64,000 nt of DNA, from NCBI RefSeq assembly GCF_003597395.2, contig NC_133777.1, forward strand, positions 11,597,124 to 11,661,123, in the 5' to 3' direction. The translations under genes and the position numbers were made by a program. Shown here piece by piece: positions 1 to 11,760 of the stretch. Within the stretch, counting starts at the first letter, position 1; each line of letters opens with the position of its first letter. Source of the DNA: Chelonoidis abingdonii (lineage: Eukaryota > Chordata > Testudines > Testudinidae). Under the pieces are notes generated by a model, which saw only the letters and a list, made by a program, of their open reading frames with translations, did no database searches and was not told where the DNA came from.

Positions 1-165
1 TAAGGCAGCACTGTACTTCTCACTGTGCAATTACTAAGTTTCCGTAATAGGCTTTTGTGAGGGACTTTATCAAAAGCCTTTTGATAATCTAAATAAATTA
101 TATCCACTATTTCATTAACTCTTTCAGCTGTTCTGTTTCAGCCTTGTATTATAACTAATTTTTTT
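1..165 (-). mobile_element. CR1/L2-like LINE 3' fragment
   Basis: The stretch with ACTTTATCAAAAGCC, TTTTGATAATCTAAATAAA and ATATCCACTATTTC resembles the reverse complement of the LINE region coding for the reverse transcriptase motif with KAFDKVPH. That is the way amniote CR1-type copies look when inserted on the minus strand. It is divergent and cut by the window edge. No TSD can be judged. Confidence 0.4.
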
Positions 166-689
166 CCTCAGGATTTCCCCCCGCCCTCCCCCATATACTG
201 AATTTGACCAATCAGGTTCAGATATAGATTTTTTTTTTAAAAAAGGGAAAACATAGCAATGATAGCATGGCAACAGCAGCTGCTGCACAAAAGCAAAATA
301 GAGAAATCGACTTCCGAAATATGAATTCTTTGTTAAATTATTTTTGTTGGTTGGTGAGTGTGTGGGAGGATTATGACTAAATAAGTGAGAAAATAGCTTA
401 CAAATAATTCATAAGATACTTAAATTGAGAAGACACCTTAATGATTGCAGCTGCCTTCTGGCTAGCCCTTGTGATGTATTAGTGTCCTCACTCTTGAAGA
501 TAAAGGTCACATCAGATCTAAACTCTTGTACATCAGCATGTCTGTAGTAGTCCATCCAAGAAATAGCATTAAGGAAGCATTAAGGTTGAGTAATCAAGCA
601 CTTAAAAGTCAAGAAATATACAGTTGTGGTTGAAAGCACAACAATAATTTTGGTCCCTTGTGCTTCTATCTGGAAGAAAAGGCTCTTCC

Positions 690-890
690 AAACTCTTGGA
701 GACAGTGTGACCTGCTGTGTGACCTTGAGCAAGTCACTTCACCTCTCTGTGCCGCCTTTCACCCTTTGTCTTGGCCGTGTAGGCTGTAAGTGCTTCAGGG
801 CAAGGATTGTCTCTTTTTACGTGTTTGTGCAGTGCCTAGCTCCATGGGGATCCAGTCTCAGCTGGGGTCATGAGGCAGTACTGTAAACAA
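690..890 (+). repeat. MIR/CORE-SINE-like fragment
   Basis: TGACCTTGAGCAAGTCACTT followed by cACCTCTCTGTGCC is the MIR-type core in + orientation. The continuation with GCAGTGCCTAGC and CAGTCTCAGCTGGGG matches a common amniote SINE/LINE tail. It is ancient and degenerate; the family name is by recognition only. Confidence 0.55.
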
Positions 891-1293
891 AAATTATAAC
901 TGGGACTTACTGCCAGCCTGTTGTCCAGACTGCAAAATATTTTGCCACCGGCTCCCTGAAGACTTCTAATTCTAACCATGAGCAGGAGAATTTTTTTAAC
1001 CTAACTTTACCAGAAATAACTACTGATGAATCTTTGAAAAGCAAGCTTTAAGTGTAAGGGAGGGTTCAGTATTTTAAATACATTCACATTTCATTGTGCC
1101 AAATGATCCTGTCTTCGTGGTAGGAGATGTTCCACACAAGGCAGAACAGGAGAAGTAGAGAGTCTTAGGCCTTTTCCAATTGACAGGCAATTGTAGTGCT
1201 GAGTTTTTCTTGCCACTATCGAAGGGAAACCCAATTCCGAGATACAAGGACAAAAGTGGGATAAGACTTTCCGCAACTAAAACTGGATTCACC

Positions 1294-1301
1294 CCCTAGA
1301 C
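1294..1301. repeat. Target-site duplication (left) of hAT MITE
   Basis: CCCTAGAC, identical to the right copy at 1629-1636. Confidence 0.85.
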
Positions 1302-1628
1302 CAGTGGTTCCCAAACTTGTTCCGCCGCTTGTGCAGGGAAAGCCCCTGGCGGGCCAGGCCAGTTTGTTTACCTGCTGCGTCTGCAGGTTCAGCCGATCAC
1401 GGCTCCCAGTGGCTGCAGCTCGCTGCTCCAGGCCAATGGGAGCTGCTGGAAGCGGTGGCCAGTATGTCCCTTGGCCCACGCTGCTTCCAGCAGCGCTCAT
1501 TGGCCTGGAGCAGTGAACCGCGGCCGGGGGAGCCGTGATCAGACTTGCAACGCGGCAGGTAAACAAACCGGCCTGGCCCACCAGGGGCTTTCCCTGCACA
1601 AGCGGCAGAACAAGTTTGGGAACCACTG
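1302..1628. mobile_element. Palindromic hAT-type MITE, 327 bp, with 8-bp target duplication
   Basis: The left end starts CAGTGGTTCCCAAACTTGTT. The right end, read on the opposite strand, starts with the same CAGTGGTTCCCAAACTTGTT, and the two arms stay complementary for about 150 bp each. The element is flanked by the identical 8-mer CCCTAGAC at 1294-1301 and 1629-1636. An 8-bp duplication and CAGTGGTT-type ends are the hallmarks of hAT transposons. There is no transposase; open frames crossing it are arms of the palindrome. Confidence 0.9.
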
Positions 1629-2059
1629 CCCTAGACACCAAAATCTGTCTGTCAGCTTGTCTAGCAGTGGAACAGTCAGTGGTGACAAAACAACAGCTTC
1701 TGGATGAATAAGCTGGTTGCTAACTTATACTTAATCAATAGCTAGGATTGCTGGTTAAAACAATATGGTGGCCTTTAAAGGGATATGTCATTTTGTCCCC
1801 CATTTGTTGCACTCTCCATAGAACCACTACTGAGATCTGAGATTACAATAGGATGCTCACTTCAAATGGCCGCCCCATGACATGGCTTATATTGTGTAGT
1901 TATTAGAAATCTATTAAACATTATTGTTTGCAAAAATTTACATATTATACATTTTTCACAATCCCCTCCAACCCTACCACCCGATAGTTTAGAAAAACTC
2001 TGGGCTAGAGGGTGATTCAGGCAACTGGGAGTCAGGAATTTTGAGTTGTTTCCATGTTT

Positions 2060-2185
2060 CTACCACTGACTTGCTGTGTGAGTTATGGGATGTCATTCCA
2101 TCTCTATTCACCTCTGTTTCCCTATCTGTAGAAGAGGGCTAATGCTTACCTACCACACAGAAGTGTTATGGGGATAATTAACTAA
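2060..2185 (+). repeat. MIR-like SINE fragment
   Basis: GACTTGCTGTGTGAGTTATG, then CACCTCTGTTTCCCTATCTG and AGGGCTAATGCTTACCTACC follow the MIR core and 3' part in + orientation. Old and diverged. Confidence 0.55.
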
Positions 2186-3523
2186 CAGTTATGCAGAGTT
2201 TGAGCTCTTCAGCTTGCAAATGTCATGGAAGTGCAAATTACTGCTATCATAGTTACACTTGCTGCTGTGTGTGTGTTTGTTGTTGCAATTTTGGTTATAC
2301 AAAACGTAGCAAGAGAAGTTATTGGTGCTCTCCAGAGAACATAAAAACGAAGGAACAACTACTAAAGTGTTTTGGTTGCCTCTAAGGCTTTCAGAATTGA
2401 TGTTAAAAGCAAGCAAGCGAAACATTGGGCTTAAAACAACTTCACTTTTATCTGTAGTACAATTTCTGTTTTAAAATTACTTCCTCTTAACATCTTTGTT
2501 TACAAGTCTCAGGGATAGCCCTTATTTTTGTTTTCTCATGTGTGTTTGTCTTTCACTTGGTGTGCACAAGAGATTGAGAGAGAGAGAAGGCATCTATTCG
2601 TACACATACAAGCATTCCCAACTTGAATTGTAAAATACGATGCAGTTGGTCAGGATGGGATCCTGTGATCTAAAACACTACCATCTCTTCACTGATTTTG
2701 TGCACCAAAAACTGACTAACCAGCTGTTTGCTAAAATCGGGCTAGGTGACCCTGTGACCTTCTGTAGACTATCGGCACGTTAGCTCTGTGTCTGGTGTAT
2801 CTTGAGAGCAAAAACACTATGAATTTGAGATGATTAAACTTATAACAGCATTGGGGTCATACTGCCTTGTTGTTTTCTTTGCTTTTGTTTGTGTGAGAGC
2901 GAGAGGGAGAGGGTAAAAAATAGGCATAAAGATCATTGGTAGATATATAATGACAGGAACACTTCCTGGTGCCTTTTGGGGCATGCAAAGGCATTTTTGT
3001 TAGCTTTGATTTTTACATGGTTTTTCAATCCTTTAGTGCTGGAGCTGATGGTTGTAAATTAAAATTGCTGCCCCAGTGTAGGTCTGACTTTTTGGTCTGG
3101 AAAAAAAAGTCACAGGAAATGTATTTGTAATAGGGTTACGTGACCTCTGTTAGCCAATGACAAGACTGGTCCGTGGTGTGGCAACTAGTGAAAAGTGGAA
3201 AACTATTTTTAAGCTCAACCATTTGATAATGTTAGGCCATGCAAGGCAGGTAGATTTAGTACAGAGAGAAAGGATGCTGTCCAGGTAACTTGCAGAGCAT
3301 CAAAGAAATTAGAGATAGAAGAGGTCAAGATCCCTCTCTGCCAGTGCGGGATTTTGTAAGAGTAAGAGTTGGTCCTGATGAGGTTGGCCAAAATTTCTCA
3401 TCCCCCACTGTTGTGCACAGTGCTAGTTAGTTACCATCTCTCACACCAGTAGTGGCTGCATGTGAATGCTGCGGAACGCACACAGTTTGGGCTCCTTTGG
3501 GAATGGATATGCTGTATAACTGT

Positions 3524-4241
3524 TGTGACAAAGCTCTGTCCTTGTCTCCATGGGTCCTACGTTTCCTGATGGATTTCGCTAGCCTCAGAGGCTCACTGTG
3601 GCCCACCCCTTAACCCTTCTCTCTCTATAGACACGGGTCACAGTCTACTGAGCCATTTTCATCATAAGCCAGCAAGGGAGGTAAGGAGAAGCTATCCTCT
3701 CTTGCACAGTCTCTGTTGTCTCCCAGTCTCAGTGATTAATCAGGGGGCAAAGCAGGAGGAGCCCAGACCCGCCCTCTACTCCAGACTCCCACCCAGGGAA
3801 CCTAATAATGTCAGCTATGGTAGCTGACCTTTTAGGAACAGAACACATACAATTCCCTGGGCTACTTCCCCAGAGCAGCCCCCACTTCCTCAAGCTTCAC
3901 TTCATCCTTACCGCAAGGCGTCCTTCCTTGTACCTAGTATGGTGTGTACAGCTCAGTTTCTCCAACAGCTCAACTTCTCACAGCTCCTGACATGTGCACC
4001 CACCTGACTAACTGGGAGGCTTTTTAACTAGTTTTAGCCAGCCCCTGATTGGCTTCAGGTGTCCCAATCAACCTAGCAATCTTCACTGCCTTCTGGAAAG
4101 CTCTTAATTGGTCCCAGGTGTGTTAATTGACCTAGAGCAGCTGCCATTTACTTATCCTGGTACCAGGGATTTGTTTAACCTGGGGCTAATATATCTATCT
4201 CCCATTTCTTTTCTATAGCCATCTGTCCTTGCCCTGTCTCA
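3524..4241 (+). mobile_element. Solo LTR of an endogenous retrovirus-like element
   Basis: The 718-bp segment starts TGTGACAAAGCTCTG and ends CCCTGTCTCA, so it has the TG...CA ends of an LTR. It is flanked by CTGT on both sides (3520-3523 and 4242-4245). The interior, with repeated pieces of the type TTAATTGGTCCCAGGTG and GATTGGCTTCAGGTGTC, looks like a turtle ERV LTR family I recognise. No gag or pol remnant adjoins, so it is a solo LTR left by recombination between paired LTRs. The family assignment is by recognition. Confidence 0.7.
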
Positions 4242-5867
4242 CTGTAAAATGCTCGATTCAGTGCAGTGCTGTCCCTTTAAAAGTGTGGGGGAAACATGAA
4301 TTGTCGTGATGCTTTTTGCAGGTAACATTTTGAATTCATTCTTTAGACAGAACAAATCCATGCTGACACTTTCCAAGTTTAAAAACTCCATTTTGGGTTG
4401 GAAGCCCAATGCTCAAATACTGCATGCTAATGCGGTTGCAAACACAGTCTCCCATGTGTGGGGACAAATGCAAGGTGATGGCTTTTGCAGAGCCCTACCA
4501 AACGCTCTGCTTTGCTTCTCTGGATCATAACCACAGACTGCCCTCTGTGTATGTGTACATTAATAGTTTTGAATGGGAATTAGTCTTAGCCATAAAGTTC
4601 ACTCACATCTAGATCAGAAAGGGGGTGGGGGTAAAGCTTCTTTTATTAGTGTCACGTTTTTAATACTCAAGCTTCAATACCATGGTGATGGGGACCACAT
4701 ATATACATAGATACCATAGTACCATCTCTAAATTCAATTAGAACATTAATATTCCACATATCGAGCAAGGCAATATACGAGGCCTTTAGTCTGTGGATTT
4801 AAAATGTTTGGAAAATGTTATATTTTCCTCCTGTCTATAGCTGATTTGCTGCCAAAAGACGATGTGGTCTACAGTTAATCTTAGAAAGGTTAACTCTATT
4901 TACAAAAATAAACGCAAGCATGGAGAGATGAAAACCAGATGGATGGGGAATAATGGGCTCCTGGTCTGCAGAAATCATTGTAGAAGCTGATCTGACAGAT
5001 AAACATGCAAAATATATCCTTTTTTTCATTTAACACTATGCAAAGGGGGGATATGCTCTGAAAGCTCAAGTTTCTCCTCAAATGACCTTGCCACCTTTAC
5101 AGCATATGCCACCCTGTCCTCCAAGAGCAATAGAATGTATATATGTATATTTGTAGAGTGCTAGTGGGTTTTCAGGAAGATCGCTGAAAGACTTGGCACA
5201 GGGAAAGGGCAGATTTGAAAGAGCTCCAGGGGCTGGAGAGATTGCTGTTTGAGTGGCTTGGCTGCCTCGAGGTCATTGCTAATTAGTTGCATGTTGCCTA
5301 AAGAACTGAACATTAAATTTTAATGCTGTTATGAAAACAGCCACCAATCACGCTTTCTCCCCTTTGTGTCCATGCTGCTGCTTGCTTTGCTGTGGCATCT
5401 GGAACAGAGAATAAAGTCACACCAGGAAGGGAACAGAGCTACCTTGAAGTGTGTTTAAGAACACCGAGGTAGTATCAGCGCTCAGATGACAGAGGCTGTA
5501 GCATGACAGCTGTTACTGAATCGTGCATACAGGCCCACTGGCAAAATACATCAATTTGTATGATATCTGGGTGTCTTTTCTTCTATTTTCATAATTGCCG
5601 AGATGATGTCTGCATAAATCTTCTCACTGCACCTCCAGCTATAGGAGCTGACTGGAGGATGGCAGACGGTCTGTGGAGAAACACCAGCACTGAGGGAGAG
5701 TTAATCAAACGTATGTCAGCCAGAAAGTCGTCCTACCAAAGAGGGTGAAGAGCACAGGCAGATTCTTCAGAGTCTGCTGTAACCACATGAATGCCTGAGA
5801 ACCAGCAGTTCTGTCCTCCCAAGTCCTTCACTGATTAGGTACTAAGGACAGTACAAGGAGCCTCTTT

Positions 5868-6153
5868 GGGTGTGTCTACACTTCAAGCTGGTGTATGATT
5901 TCCAGCTCAAGGAAACATGCCCATACTAGTTTTGATCAAGCTTGTGTGAAAACAATACAGTGTAGCCATGGCAACATGAGCAGTGAGAGTGGCTAGCTGC
6001 CCCAAGTACGTACCTATGGCCTGGGATGGGCAGTTAGCTCCTCACGCTGCTGTGGCTGCACTCTATTTTTAACACACTAGCTTGATCAGAGCTAGTGCAA
6101 GCATGTCTCTTGGAGCTGACAATCACACCCCCACCTCGAAAAGTAGGCATACC
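5868..6153. mobile_element. Inverted-repeat MITE with TGTCTACACT-type ends (copy 1)
   Basis: It starts GGGTGTGTCTACACTT and ends AAAAGTAGGCATACC. The arms are inverted copies of each other: for example TTTTGATCAAGCTTGTGTG on the left pairs with CACTAGCTTGATCAGAGC on the right. There is no coding capacity. It belongs to a set of elements in this window that share these termini. Confidence 0.7.
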
Positions 6154-6369
6154 GTTTAAGGGAACTTCAATAAATCTACCTCGGCCCTAACCTGTGTGGG
6201 CATCTTTTCAAGGGATGAAATGAAATTTACTTTCCATTCGCGTTCAGTGCTGGGCTTCCCCTGCTATTCCTTCACAGATTTAACTTCAACTGTTGTTGGG
6301 TGAGTGAGATGGGAGTTCAACTGCTCTTCAGTCAGCCATGGGCTTCCTTCCATACATAACTGATCTTAG

Positions 6370-7253
6370 GTGTATCCTGGAGGAGCCACTGTCTACTGGA
6401 TGATAAGGGAATTCCCTCTCTTTATATTACAGTTTCACAGAATCTGTGCTACACCCCAGCTATTAAACAGTCTCTTGGAGGAACCCCATCAGTGTGCCAG
6501 ACCCCCAAGGAGCTCACTCTTCATTCAGGGTAGGCCCGGGAGCCTCACTGTCTCTGAGACTGAGCCTCTGTCCTCCAGAACTCCTGCTTCATGCAGTGAG
6601 TTTTTCCAGTGAGTCCAAGTGAAATAACTGCTGGTTAGAGGCTTGTACACTCTTCAAGGACCGATGCACCTCAGCCTGTATTTGCAGTGACACCAGACAG
6701 TCTATTCAAAATAGTAGGTTTATTAGTCAACTGGAACACAGCCTCTGAAGTCCTTAGCACAGAGAAGTAAAGGTCAAAATAATAGTCCATCTGGCCAAGC
6801 CAAAGCAATCCACTAGCCAAGCTGTAATGGATTTCATTTCAGGCTCTGTCTGTCTCTGAACCCTTAGTCAGTTCCAGATGAGAGAAACCAGCTTCTTCTA
6901 GAAGCTCAGTCTTTATCCCTGGCTAGTCACCTCCCAGTTCTTTGTCTCCAGGCAAGGCTGTGCTGAATTCACAACCCCACCTGCTGGAGCTTACTGTTGT
7001 TGAGTGTTGATTGTTCAGTTGTTGGGGCTTCTGTTGTCCGTTTGGCCCCTCTGTTGATCTGGGTTTGTTTCAGCCAGTTCCTTAGTGACCCATTTGTTGT
7101 GGCCCAGACAGCAAGGTGACACACTTCATGTACTGCCTCCAAGAGCAGACTTAAACCTTTTTCCTGCACTAGGTAGCAATGCAAAGTACAGGGGGAAACT
7201 GAGGAACATATAGGAGTCATAAAAATATTACCGAAAATTCCCACTGCCTCACA
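6370..7253 (-). mobile_element. Probable LTR-type repeat, minus strand
   Basis: On the minus strand this begins TGTGAGGCAGTGGGAAT at 7253 and contains an AATAAA (TTTATT at about 6719-6724 on +), the layout of an LTR. It resembles an LTR family I associate with turtles. The 3' end and target duplication could not be found, so the left limit is approximate. The 106-residue minus-strand frame in it has no recognised domain. Confidence 0.4.
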
Positions 7254-7315
7254 GTTTAACTCTAGGCTTCCCAGTAAATGCCCATTCATTTCAGGTCTGA
7301 GTTTGAGAAAACATA

Positions 7316-8082
7316 CAATAACTCCTCGCTTAACATTGTAATTATGTTCCTGAAAAATGTGACTTTAAGCAAAATGATGTTAAGCTAATCCAATTTCCCT
7401 ATAAGATTTAATGTAAATAGGGAGGGTTAGGTTCCAGGAAAAAAATTTTCACCAGACAAAAGACTATATATCTATACACACACAGTATAAGTTTTAAACA
7501 GACAGTTTAATACCGTACGCAGCAATGATGACTGTGAAGCTTGGTTGAGGTGTTGAAGTCAGAGGGTGGAAGAGGGTGGGATATTTCCCAGGGAATGCTT
7601 TACTGCTAAATTATGAACTAGCACTTGGCTGAGCACTTAGGGGTTAACGCATTGTTGTTAAAAGTAGCCTCACACCCTACAAAGCAGCAAAAATGGAGGG
7701 AGGAGAGACAGTATGGCAGACAGAAACAGAGACCCACATCATGGGTGTGAGAGAGAGAGATGCGCATTGCCTCTTTAAGTACACTGATCCCACTCTACAT
7801 ATATTGCCTTTTTAAGTAGATCAGCAAGTTGAGACAGCAGCTGCTGCCGGCTCCCTCTGTCCTGAGCCCTGAGAGATGGGGTAAGCAGGGAGCAGGAGTG
7901 AGTGGGGACACCCTGACAGTGCCTCCCCCTGCTCTTTCTGCAAGCAGTGGACAAAGCATGCAGCTGCCAAACAACATTATAAGGGAGCATTGCACACCTT
8001 TAAACAAGCATGTTCTCTAATTTATCAGCAACGTAACAATGAAACAACATTAACCGAAATGACTTTAAGTGAGGAGTTACTG
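7316..8082. mobile_element. Tigger/pogo-like DNA transposon, non-autonomous, 767 bp
   Basis: The left end is CAATAACTCCTCGCTTAAC and the right end, inverted, is CAGTAACTCCTCACTTAAAG. TA dinucleotides at 7314-7315 and 8083-8084 fit the TA target duplication of the Tc1/mariner/pogo superfamily. The subterminal sequence with ATGTTCCTGAAAAATGTGAC resembles Tigger ends. The interior has no intact transposase. Confidence 0.75.
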
Positions 8083-8240
8083 TACTGTATTTTGGGTGGC
8101 AAGTTAATTGATCTGTTTAGTGTCCCAGTCCCCAGTTTCTGCTGTGTGTGAATTTGCCAGTCTTGGTGAATCATGTCATAAGTAGAGTCACTACTAACAC
8201 CAACCCCATGTGTTCAAAAACCATGAGATTGGATTAAAAG

Positions 8241-8260
8241 GGGTGTGTGTGTGTGTGTTG
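8241..8260 (+). repeat. (GT)n microsatellite
   Basis: An uninterrupted GT run of about 10 units lies in the MAD1L1 intron, preceded by AAAAGGGG. Confidence 0.85.
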
Positions 8261-11200
8261 GGGAGGGAAGTTATTTGCATTCTGATTTGTGACATTTTAG
8301 GAGGAAGCCACCTGCTCCCAAAGTGTATGTGAGCTTTTCAGGGTCAAAATCCAGCTTCAAATACATATGCAAAACTGAGTCCTCCTTGGCTGCTCAGAGT
8401 CCCTGTCCCCTTCCCCTCTGCTACTTGCAGGTGGAGGAGCTGTTATTCTATCCCTCTTCCTCTCCCTGTCACTATCTTCTTCACTCCCTCAGTCTCCTGC
8501 ACCACATTGGTTTCCCTCTGGCTCCTCACACTACATCATCCCCTTTAGTCTCCTGCTCCCCCCCCATTCTCCTGCAGCCGCTAAATCTATCTCCTGCTCC
8601 CTCCTCAGTCTCCCCATGCATGCTTTTGTAGTGTCATCACTGCTTTCACATTCTCTGTGTCCTATTGGGGTGTCCTCTCTAGCCCCTCCAACCATGGATT
8701 GGCAGCCATTTTGCCTCTGGGCATGTCTTTGGTCTCATTGAAAAGTAGGTGGTGGCAGTCTTCTTTATTAGTGATAGTCTCACTGCCTCATGCAGACAGA
8801 TCGTAGTGAAATGGCAGCCATCTTGATTGGATAGTGAGCGGAGAGGGTGGACATTTTGAATAAGTTGTGAGTTGGTGACTTTTAGTTGTTTTCATGAAAC
8901 AGGTAAAAAAAAAAAAAAGCAGAATTTCAAAAGTCACAATAAAATGATGAGAGTTGACAACACTGAGCCACAGAAGTTTCAAGAGTAACTGAGGTTACTC
9001 TGATGCCCAAATGAAAACTTAGCAATGGTAGACAGCGATTATATAGGAGTCATAAAGCACCAAGATTCAATTCTATGCAAGGACAACTGGTGACAGATTG
9101 AAGTCTGATATTTCATGCCTGGAGCCTCAGAGAGGGTCAGACTCTGAGGCTTTTTTTATATCTTTGTGTGGCTATATTTTTCTTTCTCGTTTTTGAACAG
9201 TGATTTTACTCCACGTAGTACAGAATGTGCTGCTCTGCAGTGACTTTGCATACAGGAGACTAAGGGCGTACCATTGCTTTTCTTGATTCTGGGTTTAAAC
9301 CCAAATTTTGCCCAGGGAGCCAGATTAGAACTAAATAAGAACTAGAAGAGGGTAATGAATAAACTTGATGCAAATTATCAATGTAATCTGCCATCTGGCC
9401 CATATGTTACTTCGCCCTGCACAAACCCTACACTGCTTGGATGGATAGGAGCAGGCATACTTTTTATACACCACCCAATCCCATTGTCAAACTCCTACGG
9501 TCTAATATCTGATTGTAGTTAAGTTAATCACAATAGGTTCCCTAGAACAGTGATGGTCACATCATCTTTTTGTTCAGTTCTCTATCCTTTCCCCTTCCCT
9601 GCCCACGACAACCCATCCATAAGGCTACCAAGGAGATGAGAAAGATAAACGTATTAATCACACACTGGTGTCTGCTGGATACTAAAGTAACAGTTGCTCC
9701 AGTGAGACATGCCTCACAGGCATCTCATATAATCTGCTCATTTAACCATTCCCAGCCCCTCTCTCCCCTGATGTGCAGTCACCCACTGTCTCTGGCAAAG
9801 AGAAAAGCCATCTCCTGAAACAAGAGGAATTTGTTTTTCAGCTGGTAACTAGTGAATCCTGAAGTCTGCACGGCCCCTGAGTCACATTAATCACTGCAGC
9901 CACAGGCTTGTGTCTATTTTTCTGCCTATTTGTTATAATTTGAAGAAGGGAAAATAAGGAAACTAGAGGCCCCTGACAGGAACACAATGCAGAGAGACTG
10001 AGCAGAAGAGTGGTGAGTGTCTGTGGAATCAGTGTTAGCACTCAGTGAGTAGTGAAAATGCAGGCAACGTCTTTCTCATTGGTGAGGGTTGTATGCTGTC
10101 TCTTGAAGGTCAGCAGCTCATTGCACCAGCAGCAAGGTAGTTTATGAAATGTTGCCATCTAAATTCACCTTAATATCACTTCCGTCTCTTGCACTCACAC
10201 AAATATTTTGCAAGCTTTGTTCTACATGTTCTCTCCCTTGTTTTACCATTCAGAACTACAGTTCAGAACAGAGCTAAATGGCTCCCCGTTACAGGAAGCA
10301 GCAAGCACAGAGACCTGTTAATCAGAGCCTATACAGATCGTCCTAGTCCACCTTCTTCTTTCTCAGTTGTTAACCTCGTTGTTCCTGGAAGCAGGTATCC
10401 TCTTTCCCTTTTTCCTTCCAATCCTCCCAGTGAGGAAGAGAAGAACTTTAAAAATGAATCTGCCTGTTACTGTAGCTAGTTCTCTTCTAAACTGGGGGGG
10501 ACTCTCAGATACGGGGTTCTGTTCCCAGGCCCTATCACCTCCCTCAAGTTGTCTGCAGTACGGGGTCCATCCTGGTTTTTGGTCTTCTCGTAGTGTGCCT
10601 TCTGGGGAGCCAGGTGCTGGCTGGCTGGAATTGCAGCCATGTTTTTGTCTTACTCCAGAACCTCATGCTCTGATTTTATCAAAAAGGATGGAGAATCTTA
10701 TCACTAGTCTCCAGAATACCTTTGGATGGGAGATCTCAGTAGGGGGAGTCCACGGCTGCTATTTTCCTTTATTTCCATGGAGAGGAGAAATGTAAATTTA
10801 GCTAAACAATAGCCCCTAGCATTGCAGTGTAAAAGTCCAGAGTCATTTTAGAGGAAGTAATGAGAGATTTTTCTATGTATAATTTGTCTGTCCTGCAGTG
10901 GGTTGGCATTCCACTTTACAGAGCACATGTGGTAGAGGCTGTTAATGTTTGTTAACCATTCACTCTGCCTTCATAGCTTGTTTGCCATTCACTCCTCAGT
11001 CTGACCATTCCGATATGGTCACTGCACAGATGGTCAGGAAGTTGCAGCATGGACATCTTAGCAGTCCAGCTATTCAGAAGCTTTACTTTGACACCAGTCA
11101 TGTTAGGACATGTATGTCCATTTCTCTGTAGGTGCAGTACCAATGGCTGAGAGGTTAGTACCTCTTCCTTGCTTCTAGAACTAAGATACTGTAGCAGCAT

Positions 11201-11463
11201 TGATTTTTTTAAAGGTATCGAACTCTTTACCAATGGACAAGGAGGAATTTGGTTCAAAGACATAATCCCACATTTGGGATTTTTATTGGTTGGTATTTGA
11301 AAAAAATCTGTGGATTCCATACCTTATTCTCTTAAGCACTCATTTTCTTTTTTGACGGAAGACATTTTTAAATACCTCAGAGGTAGGTCCAAACATCAGC
11401 TATTTCTACTAGCTAGAGGCCTGGTAGGAAGTTATAACATAGGAAATTATGCTTAGCCTTGCT

Positions 11464-11760
11464 GGGTATGTCTCCACTGCAATAAAAGACCTGTGGCTTG
11501 GCCATGGCTGGTCCTGGTCAACTGAGTCAGGGTCATGGGGCTCGGGCTACAAGGCTATAAAATTAGTGTAAACGTTCAGGCTTGGGCTGGAACCTGGGCT
11601 CTGAGACCCCCACGATGGGGCTGGGTCTCAGATCCTGAGCTCCAGCCCAAGCCCAAACATCTACATTGCAATTTTTAGCCCCGCAGCGTGAGCCCAAGTC
11701 AGCTGACCCAGTTTCTGAGACTCTGTGCCGCAGGTTTTTTATTGCAGTATAGGCATACCT
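11464..11760. mobile_element. Palindromic MITE with TGTCTACACT-type ends (copy 2)
   Basis: It runs from GGGTATGTCTCCACTGCAAT to ATTGCAGTATAGGCATACC. The inner arms (GGCTTGGGCTGGAACC against CCAGCCCAAGCCC) make an almost full-length hairpin. It is the same family as the copy at 19673-19947, and only short frames are present. Confidence 0.75.
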
